Notes: generated by a model not told the origin, from the sequence alone. Positions 1-13,635 are shown, counted from the stretch's first letter. The stretch is 64,000 nucleotides of DNA from Sistotremastrum niveocremeum HHB9708 (GCA_001630475.1 KV419440.1:124001-188000), one strand, 5' to 3'. Numbers and translations: made by a program.

Positions 1-969
1 CTCGACCCCCATATCAAATGCCGTACGGGCACGGAAGACGGCATCCTCAAACGCCAAGGGGTCCTTGCATCCGCTGCCGACGTGGAAGCTCACGCCGATT
101 ACATCAAGCCCCAGTTGTTTTGCTTTCGCCAACAACTCTGGTACGTTGGCCAGGGGCGCGCCAAACTTGAGGCCCAAGCGGACGATACTCTGGCTGTCGT
201 CCGTGAGGATACGGATGACGAGTTTAGCGGTAGGATGTACGCGTTGAATTTTGTAGAGTTCGTCCGCGTTATCGAAAGTCATCATGTCGACAGATGATTT
301 TTTGGCGTGCCGAATGAAAGAGAGCGCCTTGCAGGGATTGGCAAAGATAATGCGGCTCGGATCTATGGAGCCCATGCTGAGGACTTGAGATATCTCGCCG
401 CGAGAGGCACAATCGAATCCCGTCCCTAACGCAGCCAATAGTCTGAGCACGTAGGGATCCGGGTTACATTTGACCGCTGAGTAGGTTGCGTAATGTCAGA
501 ACAAAGAACCCTCTTCTTAAAGACAATATCACGCACCATAAAAGGGTTCAATGCCAGGCAGGCACCTCGTCCATCTTTTGAATTGCTGATAGACGACACT
601 CAGGTCTGCCACGAAAAAAGCCTGTTCAGCGTCCACCTCGCTAGACAGAGAGGCGGTGGCGGAGTTGCGGATCCCTTCGCGAATAAGTTTGTCCACGGGA
701 CCGCTATGCATCGGCGGAAGTCCTTCGAACAAGTCTAGGACGTCATCGTTATCCGCTTCGGATGCAACCCCTGTATTTTCTTCTTCTTCCTGTTTCCTTC
801 TAGCGGAATACAGGTATTCGGAGAGTCGGCGGGCACGTGCTGCCGCACTATTGTCTAGATGTTCTTCTGCCTTGAGAGAGATGACCGCATTTTGATAGAT
901 GTCTTCGAGATAGAGCTCGTGAGAGAAATCGACGGCCGGCTGCACGTGAAGAACTTGAACAGTTGACAT
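1..969 (-). CDS. Ornithine decarboxylase (partial, runs off left edge)
   Basis: Pyridoxal-phosphate enzyme that decarboxylates ornithine to putrescine, the first step of polyamine synthesis; cytosolic. Two exons are visible: 969..537 and 476..<1, joined by a 60-nt GTGCGT...CAG intron. The junction creates AVKCN, which carries the PLP-binding lysine (about residue 147). Downstream come FDCASRGEI, the conserved IIFANPCK and DDS segments, and HVGSGCKD, the glycine-rich PLP phosphate site. The N-terminal 140 residues are the poorly conserved fungal extension. The start at 969 gives MSTVQVLHVQ; the frame is also open further upstream, but that stretch is pyrimidine-rich and leader-like. The substrate-binding C-terminal barrel lies outside the window. 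Family assignment is firm. Regulation by antizyme is known for the family but cannot be seen here. Confidence 0.93.
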
Positions 970-1854
970 CGATGTGTGAGAAATATCGGATGAGAAAGTG
1001 ATGTGAGTGTATTCGGGGCGGTTAGGTTTCTTTGAACGCAAGAAACGACCAAAGTCTATTTTTTGGAGAAGTGTAGCTGGTGAGAAAGCCAGTGGGAAGA
1101 TAGAGGCCGAGAATAGAGGGAGAGAAATACGAAAAGAAAAGCTCAGAAGGTGAGTGGCAAAGGCGAAAACCCAATTACCGAACTCTGTCACCGCCGCAGC
1201 GCAGGGGCCGGGGCGGGAAAGGAACGGTAAGTTGAGGAGCTCGCGGTCAGTCAGAGGTGGGTTCCTCGCTCCCTATCTAGCGAGGAAAAGGCTTGAAGGG
1301 TAATGAAAAAGATATTCCGAATCAAGAGTGGATGTGACGATGTTTTCTGCTGGCTCGTTGGAGACCCTGCAGGCAAGAGATGGGTGGTGAAGCTGGTTTG
1401 ATGTGGGTGTTATGGAGGTTCGCCTGCGAGTACGATAAGCATTTTATACACGTATACAACTGACGTTTGTATGACGAACCACGGACGGACGACCACCTGT
1501 AAGTGCAAAAACAGAGCGAGATCAGGATGATCGTCCAAAACAAGCTCGAGCGCAACAGACTCACTCAAGGCTCAGGAGACGGAGATCAGAATTTCTCTCG
1601 TCGAACGAGCAAATGATGGGCTTTGTCCTTTTGGATTGGCCAGAGGCTTGATGAGCTACAATGGCGAGAGGTGAGGAGCAGACAACGAGGCTGTGGTTGA
1701 ACCGAACTCGGATCCGCGCAAATTTTCAATCGATGACACTCTTGTCGGACTTCGGGATATCCTAGGAACATGTCATCTCCGTTATCTCCGAATCAGACGC
1801 CCGCAAATGATTTACAAAACAATTCACAGTGAAAATCGAGGTAAAAATTCTAAG
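970..1854. other. Intergenic: ODC promoter/leader and grx 3' flank
   Basis: About 885 bp between the ODC start and the glutaredoxin stop, both genes on the minus strand. Next to ODC the minus strand is rich in CT runs, typical of a basidiomycete 5' leader. Short open frames here show no recognisable protein. I see no RNA gene or repeat. Confidence 0.5.
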
Positions 1855-2748
1855 CTACGCCAAAGCCTCCTGCAGCTCTCCGCTCTCTGCCATCTCCTTG
1901 AGAATGTCCAGACCACCAGCCAGCTCGCCGTTGATTATTAGTTGAGGGAAAGTTGGCCAATTATTGAGCACTTTCAGCCCTGCAATCAGATAAGTCACCG
2001 GGGCACAAAAGACGCAGACAATAGCAGTTTACCTTGTCTAACGCTCTCATCCGTAAGTATATTGAAGCTATCGAACTCCACTTTATGATCCCTAAGGATA
2101 GCCACCGATTTTCTGGAAAAGCCGCACTGGGGGTGGTCGGGCGTGCCCTTCATGAATAACATGACCTTAGATTGGTTCATGAGTTTCTTCAATCGCGCAT
2201 TGAGCTCTTCAGGCGTCTCGGAGACCGGTGGGGCATATGTGCCATTGGTTCCGACAGAAGCTTTCTCATTGGTTTGCGATAGAGCTTTAGGAGGTGCATG
2301 TGCATGAATAGCCAAAGCGTTGGCGAGCGCAGCAGCATCTGCTCCGGAGATCCGAGTAAGCAGAGTATGTCCCTGAAAATCCGGATCAGTTGAGAACATA
2401 CAATACCCTAGACATACAGTTGCGTACCCTCAAAAGAACAAACGTCGGAACCGCTTCCACTTCGAAGCTTTCAGTGATATCGGCTAGCGACTCTGCCTCG
2501 ATCTACCAGATCGCACAGTTCATAGATCAGAATCTACACATTGGCCTGATCAGAAAGTCGGTATCGCTCACTTGGAGCACAAGCACTTTCTCGTACTTGT
2601 TCGCCAATTCTTTCACTACTTCATTCATCTGCTTGCAAGGCTCGGCCCATGGCGCCCAGAAGTTCAGGAGTGAGACTCGATTGAGGTCTTCAGAGAGGAG
2701 CGCTTGGAAGTGCGGGACGTCCACGACTTCGTGAAAGTTGGTCGACAT
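1855..2748 (-). CDS. Monothiol CGFS glutaredoxin with N-terminal thioredoxin domain (Grx3/Grx4 type)
   Basis: Iron-sulfur-binding glutaredoxin that carries Fe-S clusters and signals iron status to nuclear regulators; cytosol and nucleus. Exons 2748..2572, 2502..2428, 2372..2033 and 1979..1855 give 238 residues. The N-terminal thioredoxin-like domain carries WAEPC (residues 34-38), the family's degenerate active site. A linker of about 50 residues follows, then a glutaredoxin domain with CGFS (Cys about 167), the cluster-ligating motif, and the conserved [19 protein letters not shown] strand-helix. Length and domain order match yeast Grx3/Grx4. Its start lies 186 bp past the Ku70 stop, so the two probably have separate promoters in tandem. 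Assignment is firm; whether it equals Grx3 or Grx4 is not meaningful in fungi with one copy. Confidence 0.95.
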
Positions 2749-2934
2749 GGGAGAGTACTTGACTTTAGGAGTAGCTGACTGAGGTTCAAGAGCGCGAGCA
2801 ATGGCGCATTCTTCCGGAAAATGCCGACTCGGAGAAGTGCTGACTGAGCAGTGCCACTACCCTGCCTTTCACGCAATGCTGAATGCAACTACACAGAATT
2901 ATATTCGTACACAAGAAAGACCCCCAGTATTAAA

Positions 2935-5671
2935 TCAAGAGTTTTTCTCCAGCCAGTCGCTAATCCGTGATTGTAGTTCATCCTTCTTGCCAGAGATATT
3001 GAGCCGTTTAGATTTAAGGAACTCCTATCAGCAGCGTCAGTTTAGAGATCGATCACGAAGATTGTGTGAATTGCCTTCATCTGATCCACTCGGAACTGTT
3101 CAAAGTCATAAGAAACTGATCGACACCTGGTAAAGCAAGTACCGTACCTTGTTAAGTGTACCTCCTTCCCACCGGGCTCTGAACTCGGCCTCGTCAACGT
3201 TGATGTCCTATAGGCTGTTTTAAATCACAGGACTCGAATTTAATCTCATGCAACATACAGGTCTTCTCTTTGCGGCGCCTTCCCCAGTCCAAACATGGGA
3301 CGATTGGTCTTCTTTTACGATTTTATTCCACGCTGATATCAGATGTCCTGCTCGCTGCAATCGTTGAGCCTCCACATAACACGGATTCAACCAGTTGGCG
3401 TACCTTTTTCATTATATCAGTTGGCGGTTCGGTAAGATCTTCGACGGGTTCGATCTCCTCGTTAAATGCTAGCGCTTCTAGCTGAGCATAATGATATTGA
3501 AGTGCTTTGATAGCATAGTCAGTTAGAAACAACGATGATGTCTTCAGGTTCAAATACCTGGATTCGGGTTATCGTCAGGATTGTACGAGCCATTCTTAAC
3601 TTTCAGTCTCTCAATCCATGCCGTTGCAGCTTCCACAGCTGCCTCCTGTGCTGGATTCGCCGTTCGGTCGCGTGATACCTGACAGTCAAGAAGACAACTC
3701 ACGACGTATAGCATCCGAATAAGGAGCAACTCTCAGATCATCAGCGAACGGTAACTGGATCAGATCAAAGCCCGCGGGCTCCCTCTCAGTAGGATTCTCC
3801 TCCTATTAAATCGTACATCATGACGTCATCCTTCCTTTTGAAGAGACAGAAACTCACATGAGGGAGCAAAGCGAAGAATGCTGGACTCGAGTTCCGCCGG
3901 AGAAGGCCCAACACAAGTGCTATCTTATTCTTGGCTTTCATGACTTTCAGCAGAGCGCTGAATGTTCGGGTGCTCCCAGAATAGGCCTTGCAGACTTGAG
4001 ACGAAGATGATACCAGTGTTTTCTTAAGGCATACCTTTTCATCTGGGTACATGAACATAGAATGTTTGACGTTGTCCTCGGTTGCTAGTTGGTCCAGATC
4101 CTTAAACCCTAAAAGTTTAATCTCTTTCGCAGGCTCACAATCAATGATTGGTTGCATATAGAGAAGTGAAAGATGACGTACGAGGTTGCATGCCCATAGT
4201 TCTAAGTTCTTTGACTTCTTCCGCGGTATAGAAGACCTGTTTACACGTCAGTCAACAAACGATATTGACACATCCCTGAACCGACCTTGCTCCGAGGGTT
4301 TGCCACTCGAGTAAATCCTTCTTCCACTCCATCTTTACCTACACCTAACGACATTCCGTACACGATCTCAGATTTATCTACTTCCATCTCTAAATCCTGC
4401 GAAACATGGCAGATCAGTGTGCCGTAGATACAAGATTATCAGTCTCGAACCTCGTCCACGTATGTAGTTTTCTTCAGTGCTTCCTCTTGCTCGCGGCCCA
4501 AGTTGGATCGATAGAAGAATGAAGGTTTCTTCTGCTCTGTTACCAAGCCGTATCTTTCATGCACGTTAGATCCAGGACTGAAATCTCTGCAAATACACTG
4601 ACCCTTTGACTCCAATTGTGAAGCCTTTGGCGAGATGAAATGGAACAGACCATAATGAATGTTTTGCTGTCTCTCTGAAACGCATTTCACTCAAGATCGC
4701 TTCAAAGGACACAACGACGTCATCGATAATCTCTGAGTATTCAGAATTACTATCCGCCAGTACTCCCTGCGAAGTCGAGATTAGCCATCTACGTCTTTAC
4801 TTGTTCGACAACTTACCTCCCAGAATTTTGACTTGTCGAAAGGTCGATCGTCTGAGCTTATGAAGAAGGATTGGATGATGACCCCGAGTTGGCGGAGATC
4901 AGACATAGTATTTCGAGCTGTCATTCTCAACTGGGCATTGTCCGGATGTGGATCATCGTTGTCGGTTATGATAAACAGTCGCTTGATCCCTAAACGCGCT
5001 GATCTGTCCTTTCTCAGCGACAGTACTATTTTGTATTTGTTGAAGAAACGAACTTGTCACGAAGTAACCAGTTGCAGCTAGTAAAGACGTCCCCTAAGGG
5101 AGCGTGAGGGCCAGGTTTGGGAGTAAACATGGACTCTATTTCGTCCGGATTCTCTGAGAACGCTAAGGAGGTATATCAGAGTGTCAATCGGAAGCGAATG
5201 CCACCTTGTCAACTTACTGTCCAAAAGCTCAGACAACTGCAAAACTTTGGGCGCGCTGATCCTCTCGACGAGCTGCAGTACGTGGCAGTAGTCCTTGATC
5301 TCTCCACTCTTCTCCCCTCGTGAATCGTGCTTCTCAGCCTATTAAGGGTGGCAAGGTTCAACACTCCAAGCAGGCTTCGCAAAGTGACAGGTACTCACCG
5401 TGTTATACAACATGATACCAACCGAATCGTTCGGTCCAACCGTGACCTTTCTCTTCATGAAATCTCTGCATCCTTCCAGTGCCGTTTGGATGTAACTTTT
5501 CTTCAGTTTCGTGCCTTCCACTGTTCTCTGGAGCAACATGGATTCCGAGCATTCGATAGCAAAGAGAACCGCGTCTTTTCCGCCTTGCAGCCAAGAATAG
5601 TCCTCGAGAGCTTCATCATCCTCGTCTTCGAGCTTGTCCCAATTTTCAAAACGCGACATAGATATGGCCAA
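2935..5671 (-). CDS. ku70: Ku70, DNA end-binding subunit of the NHEJ complex
   Basis: Forms a ring with Ku80 on broken DNA ends and recruits the ligase machinery; nuclear, also telomeric. My model has 17 exons (5671..5399, 5338..5218, 5162..5054, 5003..4817, 4766..4603, 4553..4451, 4396..4286, 4236..4182, 4123..4035, 3986..3858, 3802..3703, 3650..3558, 3504..3404, 3354..3259, 3207..3148, 3095..3075, 3024..2935) and 633 residues. An N-terminal vWA-like domain (KRLFIITDNDDP strand) is followed by the Ku barrel core, the conserved ALQYHYAQLEALAF arm, and a C-terminal SAP domain ending DWLEKNS, as in human Ku70. Introns are 48-60 nt. The last intron (3074..3025) starts with GC rather than GT. The start at 5671 (MAISMSRF) could instead be 5659 (MSRF). 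It diverges from the OPT gene across 188 bp. Confidence 0.94.
3025..3074 (-). other. Probable GC-AG intron in ku70
   Basis: Between exons 16 and 17 the only junction that keeps the SAP domain continuous (FRVDQMK then EFLKSKRLN) uses AAG|GCAATT at the donor and GATAG at the acceptor. The length, 50 nt, matches the other introns of this gene. The nearest in-frame GT alternative would leave an intron of only about 32 nt. Confidence 0.7.
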
Positions 5672-5859
5672 TGACCTGAGTATGACGCCGGACCCGGCAG
5701 GGACATAGAGACGGGAAAAGCTTAGGTAATCATTGGGGATGCTTTGTACGTGTTTGGCTTATTTGCGGTGTGCCTCCTCAGTTTCTTCCCACTGGCTTTG
5801 AGTATCGTTGGCCATCGTTTCTCCTTCCTACTTGCGTTCAGTGCGAGTCCGAATTGCGC

Positions 5860-8800
5860 ATGGAGTCGCGGTCGCTAGGATCGTCTCCAAGGCCCCCGAC
5901 GTCCAGCGGCACTGACGACCCGCGCCCATTTTCGTCACGCGGCGCACCCGAGTTCTCATCTCAATCAAGCGAGTACTATGAAGAGTACATCGTCGAAGAT
6001 GAGGACGATATCGAGGAATCAGAAGACGAGGATGTATTTGCCTATGTACCTTCAGCCGGCACTGTAGATCTCCTAGCCAATCGTGCGTCTGATGCTTTTC
6101 TTTCTCAGCTATTCTCATACTAATGCCTGCTACCAGACATCTCTCCTTCATCCAATTTACAGCCTGCACCCGCCTATACCAAATCACAGCTCCTACCGAC
6201 TACACCTCCCGGAACCGATTCTACCCTAGACCGTTCCGAGAATGCTTATCGCATGTACCCTTTACATACCGACCCTCGGGTACCTACTACAGGCCTTGCC
6301 TCCAGAGAAATCCCTATATCCTTGACCGGCACTCCCACAGATGCTTCCATGCAAAAGCATCGCTCCTCTTCCGAGTTTTCGTCGTCGTTCGACGATGGTA
6401 CCAGCGAAGGGTCAATCAAAATGGACTTTGACTTTGACACCCTCGACGAGGAAGATTCGCCATATCCAGAAGTCCGTGCCAGTGTCTCCAATGTGGATGA
6501 CTCAGAGATGCCAGCGCTCACCGTGCGGATGTGGGCGATCGGCCTGAGTCTCAACATGCTATCGGCAGCAGCCAATGTATTCTTTAATTTTCGTTATCCC
6601 GCACCCGACATTCCTTCGCTTGTAGTTCTCCTCATTTCCTATCCTTTGGGTAAATTATGCGCATTCTCCCTCCCCGTTCGCACATTTCGATTTCCTTTTG
6701 CATCCGACTTCGAAATTTCACTCAACCCCGGACCGTGGAACATTAAGGTTTGTTAATTTCCCATGTCAGTCTTGCTTCAATCTCAATAGTTCACAGGAAC
6801 ACGTTCTTGTCTTCATTATGGCCAACGTAGCCGTATCAACACCATACGCTATGAACGCTATAGTAGTGTCGGAGTTGTTTTATCAATATCGCTTGAACTA
6901 CTGGTTCAATCTCTTACTGGTTCTTGCCACGCAACTAACCGGATTTGGCTTGGCGGGTCTGTGCCGCCGTTTCTTGGTTTGGCCCGCATCCATGATCTGG
7001 CCTCAGAATCTCGTTGTGTGTACTCTGCTGAATACGCTCCACGCTGAAGACGACGAAGCTTCCGGCGGGCTTTCCCGGTACCGCTATTTCCTTATGTTGG
7101 CTGGAGGTGCCTTCTTCTGGTTTTTCCTTCCCGGTTTCTTGTTTTCCGCCCTCAGCCTGTTCAGCTGGGTGTGTTGGATGGCCCCTAATAACGTGCCCGT
7201 TAATCAGCTATTCGGAGTGACTAGTGGGCTGGGTATGGGTCTCTTAACGTTCGACTGGACCGAGATATCATACATCGGCAGCCCTCTCGTGACTCCGTGG
7301 TGGGCCGAAGTTCATGTCATGATTGGCTTTGTTTTGTTTTATTGGATTGTAACGCCCATTCTGTGAGTCATTTTCGCTATCCCTTTCTCCTCTGATATTA
7401 AGACCAACGCTCAGATATTATACAAACGTCTGGAACCTGTCATATTTCCCCATCTCCGCCAACGTGCCTTACGATCGTATGGGCAAGCAATATGACGTCC
7501 AGCGCGTCTTGAACCCCGACAATACGTTCAATAGCACGGCCTATCTTGAATATTCTCCGCTTTACCTACCCGCTACATATGCCATGACCTATCTGCTCGC
7601 CTTTGCCTTGTCAACCTGTGTCATTGTACACACCCTCTTGTATCATGGAAAGAGTTTAGTCAATGGCTTCAAAAGAATCCGAACCGAAGGAGACGACATC
7701 CACACAAAATTAATGCGGAATTACCCCGAAGTGCCAGACTGGTGGTACGCCACGAGCTTTGTGTTCTTCTTCTGTCTTGCCATTATGTCAATGGAGGTAC
7801 GTATCCATATCCTCCGCTCGAACTCATGCTCACTCGGCGTAGTTATGGCATACTGGAGTGCCGGTCTACGCACTCGTCCTCGCTGTACTTCTTCCAGTGA
7901 TATACATCCTCCCGGCAGGCTTCATCTATGCCATGACGGGGCAATCCATCAACATCAACATCCTCGCTCAGATTATACCGGGTGCTCTACTTCCTGGTAA
8001 ACCGCTGGTCAACATGATCTTTAAGGCATATTCGGTCCAGACAATGTCGGAGGCTTTAGGATTTGTGCAGGATCTCAAACTTGGTCATTACATAAAGGCT
8101 CCACCTCGAGCGACTTTTGTGGTTCAAGTCACCGCTACAATCCTCGCTGCTTTCGTACAAGTTAGCGTGAAGCAATGGCTGTTCTCGGCTGTTCCGGACA
8201 TCTGTTCAGCGGACCAAAAAAGCTTCTTGATTTGCCCCCATAATCAAGTCTTCTTCACGGCTTCTACGATCTGGTAAGCCCCTTCTGCCTGCACTCATAC
8301 TATCCATTGACCCTGTTTATAGGGGTCTTATTGGGCCTTCGCGCCAGTTCGGCGCACAGTCAATATATCATCCTCAGTTGTATGCCCTCGCTATCGGCGC
8401 ATTCCTCCCTCTGCCGTTCTGGCTCTGGCAGCGAAAGTTCCCTCAAACTCGACTAAAATATGTCAATATTCCGGTCTTGTTGACAGGTATCGGTTTCATT
8501 CCCCCTGCTACTGGGATCAATTACAGCGCCTGGTTTGGTGTCGCCTTTATCTTCCAATGGTGGATTCGTACTCGTCATTTTGCATGGTGGAGCAAGTTCA
8601 ACTATGTGTGTAATCTCTCCGACGATGGTTGAAAACATCGCTCATGAGGAATAGGTGACAAGCGCTGCCTTAGACAGTGGAACATCGATAGCAGTCCTCG
8701 TTATATTCTTTTGTCTGCAGGCAAGTCGAAATCTTCTGATGAAAGATCCTTTCTGACCCTCTCGGCAGTTTCCTAGGGGAGGCTTCACAGTAACATGGTG

Positions 8801-8937
8801 GGGAAACACAGTCTTTGAAAACAGTACGTTTCTCCATCATTCGCTGCGACGCCCACTGATACAAGCATGATCGAATAGCCGCGGATTGGCGAGGTGCACC
8901 CCTGCGTGCTGTTCCTGAGGGTGGCATTGTGTCATGA
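5860..8937 (+). CDS. Oligopeptide transporter, OPT family
   Basis: Proton-coupled plasma-membrane importer of small peptides or glutathione-like compounds. Nine exons (5860..6082, 6137..6747, 6797..7362, 7415..7796, 7843..8273, 8323..8605, 8655..8720, 8769..8823, 8879..8937) give 891 residues. An acidic, unstructured N-terminus of about 190 residues precedes a long run of membrane segments. Family landmarks are NPGPWNIKEH (the NPG motif), TPILYYTNVWN, HYIKAPPR (cf. the KIPPR motif), WGLIGPSRQFG, and a C-terminus with WWGNTVFEN and a short tail ending GGIVS. The start at 5860 is the first ATG in frame after the divergent promoter. The intron 8721..8768 has a GC donor (CAG|GCAAGT). Substrate specificity cannot be read from sequence. 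Confidence 0.95.
8721..8768 (+). other. GC-AG intron in the OPT transporter
   Basis: The donor reads CAG|GCAAGT, the classic consensus for GC-AG introns, and the acceptor GGCAG. Length is 48 nt. Removing it joins IFFCLQ to FPRGG and WWGNTVFEN in phase, as expected for the OPT C-terminus. Confidence 0.8.
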
Positions 8938-9312
8938 CCTTGGCACTGAGTTTTGTAGGAGACTGCGACCGTACAGGGCAGTCAGCATCCCGTTTCATTC
9001 TCTTGTGGCCTAGAATCTACATTCAAGATAGTTTGGGTTACTTTGTATTAGTACATTCCCCGAAAGAGGCTTTGCCGAATACGTTGCGAGAGTCTTTTGA
9101 GCTTCCTTTTCGCTCACGGTCAGTCGGACACCCATCTTGTTTCCTGCCCAGACTGCCACGATCAGAACGATGCGTCTACACTGCATGGCCCTTGGAGTCG
9201 GACGACTCGGTGTAGAACGCGTTGCGTAACTCGACGTGACTTCACTAGCTTCACTGTTCATGGCACATCAGTAAATTCGGGCTCGTTTCCTGACCGACGT
9301 CGTTCTTTCGTC
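8938..9312. other. Intergenic, OPT 3' flank and upstream of F-box-like gene
   Basis: About 375 bp between two plus-strand genes. Open frames on both strands overlap without conserved content. I see no structured repeat or RNA gene. Confidence 0.5.
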
Positions 9313-10552
9313 ATGGTCCGTCCATCAAAAACATCCAAAAAGCCTACCGTACAACGTAAAATCTCGGACTGGCTGTCCGTCAAGCCAGCTCCAGTCAGGA
9401 AAAAGTTCTCGGTTGCCGAGGCTTTTGCGCGATGTCCACTAGATATCATACGTCTCGTTGTCGAAATCGCAGCTCGGGATAACAGAAAAGCTGCTTGGAA
9501 CCTCTATTCGACGTGTCGTTTGTTTTCCGAATGGTAAGTGACATTGTAGCCATCTTGTGTTCCTGGTCATGTCAATTCAGCTCTAGCCTTCTCCAGGACA
9601 CGACGTATTGTGTATGAAATGGTTTCTTTGACAAAGGGCACCTCGGGCTGGACCGCTTTCTGCGACGCATTTGAGCTTTTGCCAACCTCATCATATCCAT
9701 TCATCAAATATCTGAGCCTAAGGCTCAGGTATTTCCCCATTGCATTTGACTTTGGACTTCTCAAAAAATGCACAGATCTACGGAGTCTGCTATTGCTTAT
9801 AGACAAGGAGGAGTTCGACCCCTCATTCTACACAGAATCACCTTTGTGGCAGCCGGATTGTGTCGCGCCATTGGAGCTGGTACTTTCCCGCGTTTCGACC
9901 GATAGGCCACCTCTGAACATGTTGCGCTCTGCGGATGGAGTTCTTGCTCCCTGCACTCGAGGGTGTACGCACCTTGTCGTAAACATGGGAGAAGAATTCT
10001 ACCAAGGGTTAACTTTACTTGAAATACCAACAGTGACTCACCTCTGTCTTGTCACCGAAGACTCGTCTTTTTTCGAGGAATTTGCGCAGAGGATAAAGCT
10101 CAATCTTGATGCTTTACCACCACGCTTGCAACAACTGGTCCTTATATCTGAAGAGGTCATAGAACCAGGACCACCCAATTTTTATCCAAACGGGCGGCAC
10201 CCCCTGGAGGCCGTAGATCCCCGAGTTGTCATTCTTCGTATGAGGAGGAACGGGATGGCAGAGTGGAAGGCGGCGGCTTCGGGCGAAGGCGGGGTATGGG
10301 TTCGCGCAGATAGACGGCTCAAGAGAATGGATTCACCTGCTGCTAAGAGTAAGTGCAGGTATCTCATGGTCCATCAATTTCTGACCTAGGGCCGCGACAG
10401 AGGCGCTCGAAGCTACGAGATTATTCTTTTCCGAAACGGATGAGCAACGGGAGGCAAGAATTATGCGAATTGCTATGGAAATGGATATGAAAGATGATGA
10501 TGATGATATTATAAGCGTAATATCTGAGGATTCTAACGATTGGTACATGTAG
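9313..10552 (+). CDS. F-box-like protein of unknown target
   Basis: Three exons (9313..9533, 9597..10348, 10401..10552) give 374 residues. Residues about 35-80 (FARCPLDIIRLVVEIAA ... LFSEWTRRIVYEMV) resemble the divergent F-box of the expanded basidiomycete family whose body scores F-box hits weakly. The rest is a leucine-rich mixture of strands without a named domain, ending in an acidic tail with a run of five Asp. The last acceptor was chosen at 10400 rather than the AG ten bases earlier because it extends the frame by 50 codons instead of about 35 unlike ones. A short N-terminal stretch QRKISDWL is reminiscent of a PCNA-interacting box. A role as an SCF substrate adaptor is inference only. 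Confidence 0.7.
9706..9734. repeat. 14-bp near-perfect inverted repeat inside a coding exon
   Basis: Left arm 9706-9719 and right arm 9721-9734 pair at 13 of 14 positions around a single base. It lies within codons for the KYLSLRLRYF stretch of the F-box-like gene. It may simply reflect Leu/Arg codon symmetry. Confidence 0.8.
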
Positions 10553-10820
10553 AATCGTCGGGACTGGAGTCAACGTCTACCGTTCATCCATTCAGCAAAT
10601 CATGGTTACCGTATACGTTCATATACTCGTACTCGGGGTCCAACCGCCATTCCCGGAGTTGACTTCTGCGGTGCGGTGCGGCTGGACAGCGCGAATATTC
10701 TGCATCAGGCCCCAGCTGATACTATTCATGGAGAGCACTTATGATTGTACATAATTCTAATGACCGAACGATCGAGGATGCACCTTCTCCTTCATCACTA
10801 TTGCCTCACAGACCGGGAGA

Positions 10821-11747
10821 CTACGCGAAAATAGAATATGCACCTTCAATTCTTGCCACATTATTGGCAGTAGCGAGATCCATCACATCAGGTGATCTAT
10901 CTCTTCGAAGAATCTCAGTAACAAGGAATGAGAACATGATGATGTTGATCATGTGAAGGCCAGACGCGAAGATTTCCATCTTCGCTCTGTGAATGACTAC
11001 TTCAGGGAGCGGAATGGCCCAGTCTCGTCGCGAGTCTCGATATCGTGCAATGAGCGTCTTGGAATTCTTTTCATAGAGCTTGAAAACCAGTTGAGTACGA
11101 AATTCGATGACAACAAATCCTGGAGCCTCACCTCGAGCGTAATTTGGTTTGGGTCCTTGGCTTGGATCCATTTGTATTCTAGACCGCTATACTTGAATGA
11201 GCCCAGCCTGCGGAATCATCATGAACGAAAATCCAGTATGATAGTAACTAGAGAGGCATACGTTTTCGAAAAGGGCATTCCAGGTTTGAGCCATGATTTT
11301 CTGCCGAGTGGAGGATCATTGCCCAGCACAACTTGATCGGTCCCCATCGCAATCTGCATGAGCTGGCCAATATTCTGAGATCGTTGAAGTCAGTGACTTC
11401 ACGTCTACGCATTATGCAGCAGAGGACATGCGTACGTTCCCGGCTTTATCTTTCAGACAAGTAAGCAAGTTTGAGTTGACATCTCCTCGGCAGGTACTCG
11501 TGTACATGATTTGACCTCCAGGTGCGCGGATAGTGTCCTGCTTGACGTTGATACCATCAAAGCTCAGAGTGAATGATCCGGAGCTCGAGGGGTCCGCGTC
11601 GAGGGTAGGTTGTTGGACGGTGAACGTCGAAGACTCCGAGGCTATGGAAGATGTGTCCGATCCATCATCATTCTCTGTCCGACTATAATCACGATATGCT
11701 GGGAGAGTGTCGACGCTTTGGCCGGAGAGGTAAGGATTGTGGGACAT
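10821..11747 (-). CDS. DUF6593 domain protein
   Basis: Four exons (11747..11436, 11374..11262, 11207..11132, 11078..10821) give 252 residues. The basidiomycete DUF6593 pattern is visible: an N-terminal Ser/Thr/Asp-rich leader, FTLSFDGINVKQDTI and the GQIMYTSTC strand, then GLEYKWIQ, LYEKNSKTLIARY, and a C-terminal hydrophobic helix (about residues 200-220, MEIFASGLHMINIIMFSFLV) followed by TEILRRDRS. The function of this family is unknown. The start at 11747 (MSHNPYLSG) is preferred over an in-frame Met 69 nt upstream because the intervening residues lack the family's composition. It is convergent with the F-box-like gene, about 270 bp away. Confidence 0.82.
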
Positions 11748-12284
11748 GGTCGAAGCTGATATCTGATCCGGACTTGCAAGTAAATGTAGTTTGTTCAGGC
11801 CAGAGGGGCGGTGCAAATTCAGGAGACTGCATGAGAGGGCTATGCAGTCCTTCTGATAGAGAACGCAGTTCGTTGAAATACCCGAATTAACTGAGCTTGG
11901 GTGTCGAGTGAAGGCTAATGAAGCGCCGTCTTACAGGAGTGCGCAGTCGAATGCAAGTCTCGTAGTACAGCCCGGAGAAGGGTCGGGATATGATGACCCA
12001 AGGCCGTTTGGACAAATCTGCAGAATCGACTCGAGGCTATGGACTCAGGATACTTCATTCAGGATTGTGAAAGTTGGCACATGCAGTCTCATGGGACCAG
12101 AGGAGAGTTCCGATAATTTATAAACATCAACTTGAAGCGCTTGTCATAATGGGAAATAATAACTTCGCGATTACGATCATAGCCAGCTCAACTCATATAC
12201 TGTGTAGCAAAGCAGAAATGATGATTTGACCAGAGACGATGATTATTTACGAGTATGAAGGTCTAATGCTACAACTAGGATACT
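11748..12284. other. Intergenic, no gene seen
   Basis: About 540 bp between the DUF6593 start and the stop of the first peroxidase copy, both on the minus strand. It should contain the DUF6593 promoter. I see no conserved motif or repeat. Confidence 0.5.
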
Positions 12285-13602
<1,318 letters not shown>

Positions 13603-13635
13603 GATGATTTTGGAGGCTGAAGGAGGGGGGATTGG

